Positions 1 to 9,159 are shown, counted from the stretch's first letter. The stretch is 64,000 nucleotides of DNA from Aerolutibacter ruishenii (GCF_007830115.1 NZ_VLKP01000005.1:124001-188000); one strand, 5' to 3'. The notes: generated by a model from the sequence alone, not told the origin. Numbers and translations are program-made.

Positions 1-1163
1 AGGACATCGTCAAGGGCGTGGCCATGAGCAATGCGCCGCTGCCCAACTGGGTGTTCGACGGCCGCGAGGGCGTGCATGGCACGGCCGGCAGCTTCAGCCC
101 GGGCCGCAACACGATGATGCCGCGCTCGTCCAATCCCGTGTACCAGCGCCAGCGCTTCCCGGATGCGCTGCTGGGCGAGAAGTTCTCGCAGGGCGTCACC
201 GTGTTCGAGAACGACGGCATCCGCATGTGGGCCGATGACGGCGACGACATCGCCGTCGTCAGCTTCAAGACCAAGATGCACACGGTTTCCGACCAGGTGC
301 TGGATGGGCTGCAACAGGCCGTCGCCATCGCAGAACAGAAGTTCAAGGGCCTGGTGATCTGGCAACCGAAGGAGCCGTTCTCCGCCGGTGCGGACCTCGC
401 CGGTGCGCTGGGCGCGTTGCAGGCCGGCAAGCTGGCCGAGTTCGAGGCGATGGTCGCCAACTTCCAGAAGACCAGCCAGGCCATCAAGTACGCACAGGTG
501 CCGGTGGTGGCCGCGGTGCGCGGCCTGGCGCTGGGCGGCGGCTGCGAGTTCCAGATGCATTCGGCGCGCAGCGTGCTTGCGCTGGAGAGCTACATCGGAC
601 TGGTCGAAGCGGGCGTGGGCCTGCTGCCGGCCGGCGGCGGCCTGAAGGAGTTCGCGGTGCGCGCCTCCGAGAAGGCCGGCCCGAACGGTGACGTGTTCGC
701 CGAGCTCAAGACCGCGTTCGAGAGCGTGGCGATGGGCAAGGTGTCGGCTTCGGCCTTCGAAGCGCGCAACCTGAAGCTGGCCCGCGACAGCGACGTGGTG
801 GTATTCCACGCCCATGAGCTGCTGTACGTGGCCAAACAGCAGGCACGTGCGCTGGCCGAGTCCGGCTACCGTCCGCCCCTGCCCGCCCGCGCGATCCGCG
901 TGGCCGGCGACGTCGGCATCGCGACCTTCAAGATGCTGCTGGTGAACATGCTGGAAGGCCGCTTCATCTCGCCGCACGACTACGAGATCGCCACCCGCAT
1001 CGCCACCGTGGTCTGTGGCGGCGAGGTGGACCGCGGCGCGGTGGTCGACGAGGAATGGCTGCTCAAGCTCGAGCGCGAGCATTTCGTGGCCCTCGCGCAG
1101 ATGCCCAAGACCCAGGAGCGCATCGCCCACATGCTCAAGACCGGCAAGCCGCTGCGCAACTGA
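1..1163 (+). CDS. 3-hydroxyacyl-CoA dehydrogenase / enoyl-CoA hydratase, C-terminal part (5' truncated by window)
   Basis: The reading frame is open from the left edge (first complete codon at base 3), so the true start lies outside the window. The visible ~385 residues form a crotonase (enoyl-CoA hydratase) domain. The oxyanion segment GGGCEF is near base 540, and a second segment VEAGVGLLPAGGG lies near base 605. Both glutamates expected of the hydratase site are present (the E of GGGCE and the E of VEAG). A hydratase domain at the C-terminal end suggests the dehydrogenase-first FadB-like enzymes of about 790 residues; the dehydrogenase half is not visible. It would hydrate enoyl-CoA and oxidise 3-hydroxyacyl-CoA in fatty-acid beta-oxidation. 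The thiolase gene follows after 23 bases, so the two are probably one operon. Confidence 0.88.
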   Translation, partial: DIVKGVAMSNAPLPNWVFDGREGVHGTAGSFSPGRNTMMPRSSNPVYQRQRFPDALLGEKFSQGVTVFENDGIRMWADDGDDIAVVSFKTKMHTVSDQVLDGLQQAVAIAEQKFKGLVIWQPKEPFSAGADLAGALGALQAGKLAEFEAMVANFQKTSQAIKYAQVPVVAAVRGLALGGGCEFQMHSARSVLALESYIGLVEAGVGLLPAGGGLKEFAVRASEKAGPNGDVFAELKTAFESVAMGKVSASAFEARNLKLARDSDVVVFHAHELLYVAKQQARALAESGYRPPLPARAIRVAGDVGIATFKMLLVNMLEGRFISPHDYEIATRIATVVCGGEVDRGAVVDEEWLLKLEREHFVALAQMPKTQERIAHMLKTGKPLRN

Positions 1164-1186
1164 GCGACGACACAGGACACACAGAC

Positions 1187-2410
1187 ATGACCAAGCCAGT
1201 TCTGAACAAGCAAGTCCAAGAAGCGTATATCGTCGCCGCCACCCGTACCCCGGTGGGCAAGGCCCCGCGCGGCGTGTTCCGCAACACCCGTCCTGACGAG
1301 ATGCTCGCCCATGTGCTCAAGTCGGTGGTCGCGCAGGCGCCGGGCATCGACGTCAACCGCATCGACGATGCCATCATCGGCTGCGCCATGCCCGAGGGCG
1401 AGCAAGGCATGAACGTGGCGCGCATCGGCGCGCTGCTGGCCGGCCTGCCCAACACCATGGCCGCGCAGACCATCAATCGCTTCTGCTCCTCCGGCCTGCA
1501 GGCGGTGGCGATGGCGGCCGACCAGATCCGCCTGGGCCACGCCGACCTGATGCTGGCCGGCGGCACCGAGTCGATGTCGATGGTGCCAATGATGGGCAAC
1601 AAGGTCGCGCTCAGTCCGCAGGTGTTCGCCAAGGATGAGAACGTGGCGATCGCCTACGGCATGGGCATCACCGCCGAGAAGGTCGCCGAGGAATGGAAGG
1701 TCTCTCGCGAGGACCAGGACGCGTTCGCCCTCGCCTCGCACCAGAAGGCCATCGCCGCGATCCAGGCCGGTGAGTTCAAGAGCGAGATCAGCCCGTACGA
1801 AGTGATCTCGCGCATTCCGGACCTGGCCGGCAACGCCATCCGCGTGAGGAAGTCGCTGGTGGAACTGGATGAAGGCCCGCGTGCGGATTCGTCGGCCGAA
1901 GGCCTGGCCAAGCTCAAGCCGGTGTTCCGCAATGGCATGTTCGGCGGCTCGGTGACGGCCGGCAACAGCTCACAGATGAGTGACGGCGCCGGTGCGGTGC
2001 TGCTGGCGTCAGAACAGGCCATCAAGGATTACGGCCTGACCCCATTGGCGCGCTTTGTCAGCTTCTCGGTGGCTGGCGTGCGCCCGGAAGTGATGGGTAT
2101 TGGCCCGATCGCCGCGATCCCCAAGGCCTTGAAGCAGGCGGGCCTCACGCAGGATCAACTGGACTGGATCGAACTCAACGAGGCGTTTGCCGCGCAGGCG
2201 CTCGCTGTGATCCGCGACTGTGGCCTGGACCCCTCCAAGGTCAATCCGCTTGGCGGTGCCATCGCGCTGGGCCACCCGCTGGGTGCGACCGGCGCCGTCC
2301 GCACCGCCACCATCGTGCACGGCCTGCGCCGCCGCCAGCAGAAGTACGGCATGGTGACGATGTGCATCGGCACCGGCATGGGCGCGGCAGGCATCTTCGA
2401 GTCACTCTGA
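1187..2410 (+). CDS. fadA: acetyl-CoA C-acyltransferase (3-ketoacyl-CoA thiolase)
   Basis: A 407-residue thiolase, full length for the family. The nucleophilic cysteine is C100 in the context RFCSSGLQ. The C-terminal catalytic pair is H363 (in GHPLGATG) and C393 (in CIGTGMG). It cleaves 3-ketoacyl-CoA with CoA to acetyl-CoA and a shortened acyl-CoA, the last step of beta-oxidation. The ATG at 1187 is chosen because the homologous sequence begins just after it; an in-frame upstream extension to 1055 would overlap the preceding gene by over 100 bases. It sits directly behind the multifunctional beta-oxidation protein, its usual partner. The symbol is by analogy; the name fadI would fit as well. 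Confidence 0.9.
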   Translation: MTKPVLNKQVQEAYIVAATRTPVGKAPRGVFRNTRPDEMLAHVLKSVVAQAPGIDVNRIDDAIIGCAMPEGEQGMNVARIGALLAGLPNTMAAQTINRFCSSGLQAVAMAADQIRLGHADLMLAGGTESMSMVPMMGNKVALSPQVFAKDENVAIAYGMGITAEKVAEEWKVSREDQDAFALASHQKAIAAIQAGEFKSEISPYEVISRIPDLAGNAIRVRKSLVELDEGPRADSSAEGLAKLKPVFRNGMFGGSVTAGNSSQMSDGAGAVLLASEQAIKDYGLTPLARFVSFSVAGVRPEVMGIGPIAAIPKALKQAGLTQDQLDWIELNEAFAAQALAVIRDCGLDPSKVNPLGGAIALGHPLGATGAVRTATIVHGLRRRQQKYGMVTMCIGTGMGAAGIFESL

Positions 2411-2440
2411 CCGCAGATCCTTGGCCTCGTAGTCCCGGAG

Positions 2441-2465
2441 ACGGCGCCCCTGTGGCGCCGTTTTC
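2441..2465 (+). terminator. Rho-independent terminator after the thiolase gene
   Basis: An 8-bp perfect GC-rich stem (2441-2448 with 2454-2461) and a 5-base loop are followed by a short T run ending at 2464. It lies 30 bases after the thiolase stop, between convergent genes. Confidence 0.75.
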
Positions 2466-2468
2466 GTG

Positions 2469-3770
2469 TCAGGCACCTGCAGCACGCTCGCGCCAGTCCT
2501 TCCATCCGTCGCGGGCCTCCGCCCACCAGTAGCTCAACTGCGCGCCCAGGAACCCCGCGGGTTTCAACGCCGATACCAGCCCATAGTCCGAGAACGCCTT
2601 CCAGCGAGTGTCTCCTTCCGCAATGGCGGATGCCACGACTTCCCCGGCATACGTCGTTGGAGCGACACCATGGCCACCAAACGCCTGGGCCAGCCACAAC
2701 CCCGGGGCGACTTCGCCGATCTGCGGCATCTGGTGCCGCGCGTAGCTCATCAGTCCCGACCAGGCATGGTCGACCCGGATGCCCTCCAGTTGCGGGAATA
2801 CCTTGAGCAGGTCGCGGCGCAGCAGGCGTTCCACCGCTGTCGCCGAGCGGTCAAGGATCGAGATCCGGCCACCCCACAACAGGCGGGTGTCGGGTAACGG
2901 CCGGTAATAGTCGAATGCGAACCGGGTGTCGTATACGGCAGCATTGGTGGTCAGGACGTCACGCATCCGGTTGCCCAACGGTTCCGTCACCATGACGTAG
3001 GTCGCGATGGGTAGCACGCCTGCATCCACGCGGCGCACCAGGCCCGCGAGATAGCCTCCGCACGCCAACACGACCTGTTTGGCCCTGACCGCGCCTGCGA
3101 CCGTCTCAATCCTCCAGCCTGCGCCATCGGCGGACAGCGCGATAGCTGGCGATGCCTCATGCACCCGGCCACCCTGTCGCTGGATGGCGTCCGCCAGCCC
3201 CAATGCGTACTTCAGTGGGTGGAAATGGAAGGCGTCCGGCTCGAACAACCCGTCGTGGTACCGCTCGGTATGGACCAGTTGCCGCATCGCGTCCTGGGAC
3301 ACCCACTCCCACTTCGCATCAAAGGTCTCCGCCAGCAACCGTTGCCGATGCCGTAACACGTCCGGGTCGCGGAACCAGTTGGCCCAGATCACGCCGGCCT
3401 CGCAGGCGTCGCAGTCGATGGCATGGCGCCCGACGCGCTCACGTATCTTCGCGACGCCCTGCATCGTGCCTGCGTAAAGCGAATGCGCCCGTGCCGGCCC
3501 CAGGTCGCGAAGCAACGCATCCTCACCGCGGGAAAATCCACCGAACACGAATCCGCCGTTGCGTCCCGAGGCACCGTGCCCCACCTCATGCGCTTCCAGC
3601 AGCAGGACGTCGCGCCTTCCGCGCTCCAGCAGGCCAAGCGCCGTATTCAAGCCTGCGAAACCCCCTCCAATGACGCAGACATCAACATCGGCTGGACCGC
3701 TGAAGGGAGCAAACCGTCCCGGAATCCGGTTGACGGTTGCGTCGTAATAGCTGACCGATGGTATGGACAT
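2469..3770 (-). CDS. FAD-dependent oxidoreductase, DAO / PuuB-like family
   Basis: A 433-residue flavoprotein. The dinucleotide-binding motif VCVIGGGFAGLN is near residue 30, followed by ASGRNGGF, a typical FAD contact of gamma-glutamylputrescine oxidase and related amine oxidases. The C-terminal half carries the DAO-fold segment with GLWLAQAFGGHGV. It probably oxidises an amino group on a small molecule; the substrate cannot be read from sequence. The frame stays open upstream to 4181, but that stretch runs antisense to another gene. The ATG at 3770 with GGGA 6-9 bases upstream gives the family's usual N-terminus. It is convergent with the thiolase gene and divergent from the small membrane protein at 3820. 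A link to polyamine use is only suggestive, although aguAB are 9 kb away. Confidence 0.8.
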   Translation of the reverse strand: MSIPSVSYYDATVNRIPGRFAPFSGPADVDVCVIGGGFAGLNTALGLLERGRRDVLLLEAHEVGHGASGRNGGFVFGGFSRGEDALLRDLGPARAHSLYAGTMQGVAKIRERVGRHAIDCDACEAGVIWANWFRDPDVLRHRQRLLAETFDAKWEWVSQDAMRQLVHTERYHDGLFEPDAFHFHPLKYALGLADAIQRQGGRVHEASPAIALSADGAGWRIETVAGAVRAKQVVLACGGYLAGLVRRVDAGVLPIATYVMVTEPLGNRMRDVLTTNAAVYDTRFAFDYYRPLPDTRLLWGGRISILDRSATAVERLLRRDLLKVFPQLEGIRVDHAWSGLMSYARHQMPQIGEVAPGLWLAQAFGGHGVAPTTYAGEVVASAIAEGDTRWKAFSDYGLVSALKPAGFLGAQLSYWWAEARDGWKDWRERAAGA

Positions 3771-3819
3771 GGTGATCCCGAACGGATCAGATGGTGACAG
3801 GTGATTGTGGGGAAGGCTG

Positions 3820-4248
3820 ATGGAAATACACCAGGCGGACAAGGAGTATCGCAGGCGCAGCATCTGGACGTTGCTGGGCGTGCTGGCCCTGATGGGGGTG
3901 CTGCTGTGGCAGCTCAACACGTGGTTGCAGGGACTTGATGGCCGGCTATCGGGCGCGGACCCGGCCACGACCAAGCAGTGGCTGAAGGCCTTGCTGGCGA
4001 TGCTCGGCTTTGCGCTGGCCCTTCCCGCGGCCGCACTGGGCGCGTCGCTATACCGGCTGGGCCGTGCGTCACGACTACAGGGGCGCTTCCCGCCACGCGA
4101 GTTCAAGACGTGGCGCGATGTCCGCGTGTTGAGGGATGGCCCCGCGCTGCGTTGGGCACGGCGCGTTGAGCTGTCCAGCACCGCGGCGTTCGCGCTGGCC
4201 GGCCTGCTGGGCGGCTGGGCGCTCTGGGTGTTGTGGTACTTCCGCTGA
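3820..4248 (+). CDS. small membrane protein of unknown function
   Basis: A 142-residue protein I do not recognise. Three hydrophobic segments are visible, at about residues 15-32, 56-78 and 121-140, with a basic linker (residues 80-115) between the second and third. The ATG at 3820 is preferred over the in-frame TTG at 3805 because a strong purine-rich ribosome site (GGGGAAGG) lies just before it. It is divergent from the flavoprotein gene, with about 50 bases between their starts, so the two may share a control region. No catalytic motif is evident. An inner-membrane location is inferred from the hydrophobic segments. Confidence 0.65.
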   Translation: MEIHQADKEYRRRSIWTLLGVLALMGVLLWQLNTWLQGLDGRLSGADPATTKQWLKALLAMLGFALALPAAALGASLYRLGRASRLQGRFPPREFKTWRDVRVLRDGPALRWARRVELSSTAAFALAGLLGGWALWVLWYFR

Positions 4249-4290
4249 CGCCAGGTGAATGGCGGCGGCCCGGTGCCGCCACGCGCGCCG

Positions 4291-6204
4291 TCAGGCCCGG
4301 CCGCTACGCCCCGGGAACGGAATCACCGTCGACGCGCCGCCCGTGATGTCAAAGCTCGGCGCCATGGGCGTGAACTCCGGAACCGCGGCCCGCAGCAGCT
4401 CGCCCAGCATGGGATTGTCGTAATCGCGGCTTGCCTTACGCAGGTCGGCGAGCGCTTTTCGCACCTGGGCGACGGGTACGTCACGCGGCTCCGCCAGCAG
4501 GATCTTGGGGTGCGACGTGGCACGGTAGCGCTCGTCGGCATGGAATAGCGTCTCGTGCAGCTTCTCGCCAGGTCGCAGGCCGGTGTACATGATGGCGATG
4601 TCGCGCCCCGGCTGCTTTCCCGCCAGGCGGATCATCTGTTCGGCCAGCACGCGAATGGCCACGGGTTCGCCCATGTCCAGGGTGTAGATGGCTTCGTGGC
4701 TACCCATCGCCGACGCCTGCAGGATCAACAGGCAGGCTTCCGGGATGGTCATGAAGTAGCGGGTCACATCCGGGTCGGTGACCGTGATCGGACCACCGCG
4801 CCTGATCTGTTCGCGGAACAACGGCACCACGCTGCCTGCCGAATCCAGCACGTTGCCGAAACGCACCGTCACGCAACGCGTCGGCTTGCCGTGGGCCAGT
4901 GCCAGCGCGGTCATTTCCGCCAGCCGCTTGGTCGCACCCAGCACGTTGACGGGATCGACGGCCTTGTCGGTGGAGATGAGCACGAAGGTGCTCACGCCCG
5001 CCTCGACACTGGCCGCGGCCACGGTCTCGGTGGTCAACACGTTGTTGCGGACGGCCTCGCGCATCTGGCCTTCCAGCAAGGGCACCTGCTTGTACGCGGC
5101 GGCATGGAACACCGTGTCGGGGCGGACAAGTTCCATGGCATGGCGCATGACCGCGGGGTCACCACAATCCCCGAGCACCGGAATCAACTCGACATCGGGG
5201 AAATCACGGCGCAATGCGGCATGTACGGTGACCAGCGCAAGCTCGTTGATCTCGACCAATGCCAGGCGGCGCGATCCGTGCCGGACGCTTTGGCGGCACA
5301 GCTCGGAGCCGATCGAGCCGCCTGCACCGGTGACCAGCACGGAACGTCCACCCAGCCACTCGCGGATGGCTCGCCAGTCCGGCACTACCGGCTGGCGACC
5401 CAACAGATCCTCGATGGCGACTTCCTTCAGCTGGCCAGGCAGCGAACGCCCCTCCAGCACGTCGTGAAGGTTGGGGACCATCCGGAACGGGATTCCGCTT
5501 TTTTCGCAGGCCGCCACCACGCGCTGCACCGTCGAGGCATCGGCTGAAGGGATGGCGATCACCAGGAGTCGCGCCGCGGTCTCGCGGGCGATGCGGACCA
5601 CTTCGTCCAACCGTCCCAGCACCGGAACCCCGTGGACCAGCGTTCCGCGCAGGCGCGCGGCATCGTCAAGGAAACCGACGGGGTGGTAATGGCCCGAGCG
5701 GCGCAGGTCGCGCACCAGGGCTTCGCCCGCCTGTCCCGCCCCCAGGATCAGGGTCCGTACGGCATCCTGGCGCAGGGCGCGCTCGCTGCTGTGGTCCTTC
5801 CAACTCCTGAAGAGGATCCTGGGCGTGCCCAGCATGCCGGTCAGCGCCAACGGATAAAGCAGAAGCGCGGCACGGGAGATCAGTTCGCCACGGTTGTACA
5901 GGAACAGGGTGACGCCGATCGCCACCAGGCCGAGCATGGATGCCTTGACGATATTGACCAGGTCGGGAAGGCTGGCGAAGCGCCACAAGCCGCGATAAAG
6001 CCCCACCTGCCAGAAGACCAGGCCCTGCGCCAACAGGACCAGCGTGATCTCGGTGGACCAGAGCGGCATCAACAGCGGCTCGGCCATCGTGGCGTAGCGC
6101 AGCCGGTGCAATACCTGCCAGACCACCCAGACCATGGCCAGATCGTGCGCAACCACCGCCAGTCGCGGTGCCCATCCAGCCCAACGATCACGCCATGCGC
6201 TCAT
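4291..6204 (-). CDS. CapD/WbpM-family nucleoside-diphosphate-sugar epimerase/dehydratase
   Basis: A 637-residue inner-membrane enzyme of the size usual for WbpM/CapD/FlaA1-long proteins. The first ~135 residues hold about four membrane spans. Next comes a CoA-binding-like domain (GAGQAGEALVRDL), then an extended short-chain dehydrogenase domain with GAGGSIGSELCRQ as NAD(P)-binding loop and ISTDKAVDPVNVLGATKR as active-site region. Such enzymes convert UDP-GlcNAc to a 4-keto-6-deoxy sugar (UDP-QuiNAc/FucNAc branch) for O-antigen or capsule. The ATG at 6204 overlaps the stop of the upstream transferase gene by 4 bases (ATGA), which implies translational coupling. The pair matches wbpL-wbpM of Pseudomonas O-antigen loci. 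Which sugar is made cannot be told from sequence. Confidence 0.88.
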   Translation of the reverse strand: MSAWRDRWAGWAPRLAVVAHDLAMVWVVWQVLHRLRYATMAEPLLMPLWSTEITLVLLAQGLVFWQVGLYRGLWRFASLPDLVNIVKASMLGLVAIGVTLFLYNRGELISRAALLLYPLALTGMLGTPRILFRSWKDHSSERALRQDAVRTLILGAGQAGEALVRDLRRSGHYHPVGFLDDAARLRGTLVHGVPVLGRLDEVVRIARETAARLLVIAIPSADASTVQRVVAACEKSGIPFRMVPNLHDVLEGRSLPGQLKEVAIEDLLGRQPVVPDWRAIREWLGGRSVLVTGAGGSIGSELCRQSVRHGSRRLALVEINELALVTVHAALRRDFPDVELIPVLGDCGDPAVMRHAMELVRPDTVFHAAAYKQVPLLEGQMREAVRNNVLTTETVAAASVEAGVSTFVLISTDKAVDPVNVLGATKRLAEMTALALAHGKPTRCVTVRFGNVLDSAGSVVPLFREQIRRGGPITVTDPDVTRYFMTIPEACLLILQASAMGSHEAIYTLDMGEPVAIRVLAEQMIRLAGKQPGRDIAIMYTGLRPGEKLHETLFHADERYRATSHPKILLAEPRDVPVAQVRKALADLRKASRDYDNPMLGELLRAAVPEFTPMAPSFDITGGASTVIPFPGRSGRA

Positions 6205-7223
6205 GCGCCGTTCCCGCTCCTGACGACCGATTGATGTACCCGGGCCCACCGCTGCAGCAGGAACCACAGAACCGCGCCAAGGGTATACCAGCTGGCGACC
6301 GTGGCAAGAACGAAAATGTCTGAGTGTGACCAGGCCGTCAGTGCAACCGCGCACGCGAGCAGGGTCCACGCGAGGAAACCCATTGTCACCTTCCCATGTC
6401 CCACCACGCGCGCAGCCCCCTGGTAGGCATGCAGGACATGGGGAGTCCACCACCGTTCACCGCGCAGGATGCGGCCAGCCAGTGTCAAGGTCGCGTCAAC
6501 GAGGAAAGCCGACAATGGCAGGGCCAGCAACCACACCGAGGCACGCGCTGGCGTGGTTTCCAGGCCGCGGGCGACCGCTACCGCGATCAGGCACCCCAAG
6601 GCGAAGCCGATCGCGCCGCTGCCGACGTCGCCCATGAACACCTGTGCCCGGGGAAAGTTGAATGGCACGAACGCCCACGTCGCCGCCGCGATGGCCAACG
6701 CCAGCACCATCCAGAGACCCGGCAGGGCCAGTGACAGGAACGCCGCCACCACCACCGCCTGTGTGGCCGCGATGCCATTGATCCCGTCCATGAAGTTCCA
6801 GACATTGGCCAGCACCACCGGCGCCACGAACGCCAGCAGGGCCAATCCCATGTGCCGGGTTTCGATCCACAGCGCCCCCGCGAACACGCCGGCCGCCAGG
6901 ACCTGCATCAACAGTCGCACCGAGGCTGGCAGCGGGCGGTGGTCGTCCGCCCAACCAATGGCCGCGACCAGACCGAATCCAGCCAGGAATGCCAGGACCA
7001 GGCCGGACTGCCCACCGACGTGGCCCCATTGGCTCATCAACTGGCCAATGCCAACCACGAGCGCTGCCACCACGATGGCCACGCCCCCACCACGGGGCGT
7101 AGGCACCTGGTGGCTTCGCCGCTCACCGGGCTGGTCCAGCATCGCGCGCGCTTGCGCGTAGCGGATGGCCAACGCGGTACCGATCGTCCCGATCAGCCAT
7201 GCCGCCATGACGGCGTAAAGCAC
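6201..7223 (-). CDS. undecaprenyl-phosphate N-acetylhexosamine-1-phosphate transferase (WecA/WbpL family, GT4-like)
   Basis: A 340-residue polytopic membrane protein with about ten hydrophobic segments. Family motifs are visible in order: GWADDHRPLP (Mg-binding DD), NVWNFMDGINGIA and FMGDVGSGAIGF. These belong to the MraY/WecA superfamily, which transfers a sugar phosphate from a UDP sugar to undecaprenyl phosphate to begin glycan assembly on the inner face of the membrane. Length and the pairing with a WbpM-like gene favour the WbpL subgroup (UDP-FucNAc/QuiNAc) over WecA. It follows lapB with 3 bases between the genes and overlaps the next gene by 4 bases, so it sits in one run with the LPS-assembly genes. 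Confidence 0.85.
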   Translation of the reverse strand: MLYAVMAAWLIGTIGTALAIRYAQARAMLDQPGERRSHQVPTPRGGGVAIVVAALVVGIGQLMSQWGHVGGQSGLVLAFLAGFGLVAAIGWADDHRPLPASVRLLMQVLAAGVFAGALWIETRHMGLALLAFVAPVVLANVWNFMDGINGIAATQAVVVAAFLSLALPGLWMVLALAIAAATWAFVPFNFPRAQVFMGDVGSGAIGFALGCLIAVAVARGLETTPARASVWLLALPLSAFLVDATLTLAGRILRGERWWTPHVLHAYQGAARVVGHGKVTMGFLAWTLLACAVALTAWSHSDIFVLATVASWYTLGAVLWFLLQRWARVHQSVVRSGNGA

Positions 7224-7226
7224 GGC

Positions 7227-8405
7227 TTACACCACCGCGTAGTTGAGGAGGGGCTTCACCGACCCCCACTCCTTGCAGCTCGGGCACTGCCAGTGGTGGC
7301 TGCGCGCCCCGAACCCGCAGCGATTGCAGCGATAACTGGGGTTGCGTACCAGCAACTGGTCGGTGATGTGCTTGAGGTCGACGAGGGTGGCCGTGGGATC
7401 GGCGCCTTCGGCCAGCGACAGGTCGATCAATGCCGCTTCGCCGCGCACGGATGGCCTGTCCTTCAACTGCTGCGCCAGATAGGCACGCGCGGCGGGCACG
7501 CCGTCATCGGACTCCACCATCCGCGTCAACGCCAACACAGGCGAAATGCCACGATAGTGCTCGGTCATCTCGGCAAGGAACTTGCGCGCCCCGGGGGTAT
7601 CCCCTACCCGCTCATAACTTGCAAGCAGGGATGGCAGGATGTCGGGCAGGTAATCCGGATCCATTCGCGCCGCTCGCTCGAAAGCCCGGATGGCGCCAGC
7701 GTCATTGCCGCTTTCCGTCTCGATCCGGCCTTCGATCATCCCCGCGCGAACCGAGTTGGCGTCGGCTTCGTAGGCGCGCGCTACCGCCGCGCGTGCGGCG
7801 TCCATGTCGCCTGCGGAGCGATGACGCTCGGCGATCTCGCACTCGAACTGAGCGACCAGCTTGCCCATCGACTCGCCGGTAGCGGCCTCGTACTGGCGGG
7901 CGTTCTCGATGGCCTTGTCCCAGTCGCGCTCGGCCTGGTAGATGCCGATCAGGTGGCGCAAGGCCAGCGGTGCGCGGGCATCCAGCGCCGCCAGGTCGCC
8001 GAAGACGGTTTCGGCGCGATCCAACAGGCCCGCGCGCATGTAATCCTCGCCCAGCGCGAGCAGCGCCTGGACCTTCTGGGCGTCATTCAAGCCCGGGCGC
8101 TGCGCCAGCGCCTGGTGCAGACGGATGGCCCGGTCCACCTCACCGCGACGACGGAACAGGTGGCCCAACGCCACCTGGGTCTCGAACGTGTCCTTGTCCA
8201 GCTCCGCGATATGCAGGAACAGGTCGATGGCCTTGTCCGGCTGCTCGTTGAGCAGGTAATTGAGGCCGCGGAAATAGGTGGTCGACAGCCGGCTGATCTG
8301 GGTGCTGCTGTGGCGCTCGCCACCGCGACGACCGATCACCCAGCCACTGGCTGCCGCCAAGGGCAGCAACAGGAAAAACCAGAACCACTCGCTGATGAAC
8401 GCCAT
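7227..8405 (-). CDS. lapB: lipopolysaccharide assembly protein B (YciM)
   Basis: A 392-residue protein with the complete LapB plan. An N-terminal membrane anchor (about residues 6-24) is followed by a long stretch of tetratricopeptide-like helical repeats (about 45-350). The C-terminal rubredoxin-type zinc domain carries two CxxC pairs (CNRCG and CPSCK). LapB promotes FtsH-dependent turnover of LpxC and so limits LPS synthesis. The gene starts 2 bases after lapA ends, the conserved order. Downstream, in place of the pyrF seen in E. coli, lie two O-antigen-initiation genes. Confidence is high because anchor, repeats and zinc tail are all present. Confidence 0.93.
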   Translation of the reverse strand: MAFISEWFWFFLLLPLAAASGWVIGRRGGERHSSTQISRLSTTYFRGLNYLLNEQPDKAIDLFLHIAELDKDTFETQVALGHLFRRRGEVDRAIRLHQALAQRPGLNDAQKVQALLALGEDYMRAGLLDRAETVFGDLAALDARAPLALRHLIGIYQAERDWDKAIENARQYEAATGESMGKLVAQFECEIAERHRSAGDMDAARAAVARAYEADANSVRAGMIEGRIETESGNDAGAIRAFERAARMDPDYLPDILPSLLASYERVGDTPGARKFLAEMTEHYRGISPVLALTRMVESDDGVPAARAYLAQQLKDRPSVRGEAALIDLSLAEGADPTATLVDLKHITDQLLVRNPSYRCNRCGFGARSHHWQCPSCKEWGSVKPLLNYAVV

Positions 8406-8407
8406 CG

Positions 8408-8671
8408 TCAGGCCTCGGGGGATGGTGGAGTGGCCGGCGCCGCTCGCGCGGCGCGCGACAGGCGACGACGGAGTGGCATGACCACGCCAAACGTGACCGC
8501 AAGGCCGCCCACCAGCACGCCCAGCAACAGGGACACGATCAACGCGACACCCAACGTGGTCGGCACCGCGGCAAAACCAACGTCGACCAGGGCGGCCTGC
8601 CGGTTCAGCGCACCCAGGGTCGCGCCGACCAGCACGCAGGCGACGGCCACCAGGATTCGGATCAATCGCAT
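8408..8671 (-). CDS. lapA: lipopolysaccharide assembly protein A domain protein (DUF1049)
   Basis: An 87-residue inner-membrane protein with two hydrophobic segments (about residues 4-22 and 41-66) and a charged C-terminal tail. Size, topology and position directly before lapB identify it as LapA/YciS. LapA works with LapB in coordinating LPS assembly. The segment VALIVSLLLGVLVGGL fits the DUF1049 pattern. The 94-base gap to ihfB has no obvious terminator, so it may be transcribed with the upstream rpsA-ihfB unit. Confidence 0.85.
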   Translation of the reverse strand: MRLIRILVAVACVLVGATLGALNRQAALVDVGFAAVPTTLGVALIVSLLLGVLVGGLAVTFGVVMPLRRRLSRAARAAPATPPSPEA

Positions 8672-8765
8672 GCCGGGCTCCGTGGCGTGGACGGTCCGGT
8701 TAGCTTAGCCGACCTGACGGGCCTCGTTCAGTCACTGCCAGCGTTTTTTCGCGCGGCCGACTGGC

Positions 8766-9068
8766 TTAGACCTGCTCGTCCTGCGGTGACACATCGCTGA
8801 CGCGCTCGCGCAATTCCTTGCCGGGCTTGAAGTGTGGAACATGCTTGCCCGGCAGCGCCACCGACTCACCCGTCTTCGGGTTGCGGCCCAGGCGCGGCGG
8901 GCGGTAATGCAGGGAAAAACTGCCGAAGCCACGGATCTCGATCCGCTCCCCGGACGACAGCGAGCCGCCCATCATCTCCAGCAAGGCCTTCACCGCCAGA
9001 TCCACGTCGTCACCCTTCAGGTGGGCCTGACGCTGCGACAGGATCTCGATCAGTTCGGACTTGGTCAT
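8766..9068 (-). CDS. ihfB: integration host factor subunit beta
   Basis: A 100-residue HU/IHF-fold DNA-bending protein beginning MTKSELIE. The beta-arm region [22 protein letters not shown] is characteristic, including the proline that intercalates DNA. With IHF-alpha (not in this window) it forms the heterodimer that bends DNA at promoters, origins and recombination sites. Position immediately downstream of rpsA is conserved across gammaproteobacteria and separates it from HU or IHF-alpha. A hairpin in the 91-base gap behind rpsA may reduce, but need not stop, read-through. Confidence 0.95.
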   Translation of the reverse strand: MTKSELIEILSQRQAHLKGDDVDLAVKALLEMMGGSLSSGERIEIRGFGSFSLHYRPPRLGRNPKTGESVALPGKHVPHFKPGKELRERVSDVSPQDEQV

Positions 9069-9111
9069 GGAGTTCGCGGTGCTCGCAGGGATGGAACGGC
9101 CTACATGCGGA

Positions 9112-9139
9112 AGGCGGCCCGACCGTAGCCGGGCCGCCT
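9112..9139 (-). terminator. hairpin between rpsA and ihfB
   Basis: A 10-bp GC-rich stem (9112-9121 with 9130-9139) lies 21 bases beyond the rpsA stop on the minus strand. No real T run follows. It may be an attenuator or RNA-stability element and not a full terminator. Confidence 0.5.
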
Positions 9140-9159
9140 CCGTTACTGCTCAGGACTGA

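Noticed and set aside
3771..4181. N-terminal extension of the flavoprotein on the minus strand
   Set aside because: The added sequence lies opposite the small membrane protein gene and has no homologous character. The ATG at 3770 gives the normal family start.
4260..4281. Possible terminator between the small membrane protein and the CapD-like gene
   Set aside because: There is a 7-bp stem (4260-4266 with 4275-4281), but an 8-base loop and no T run; it is too weak to call.
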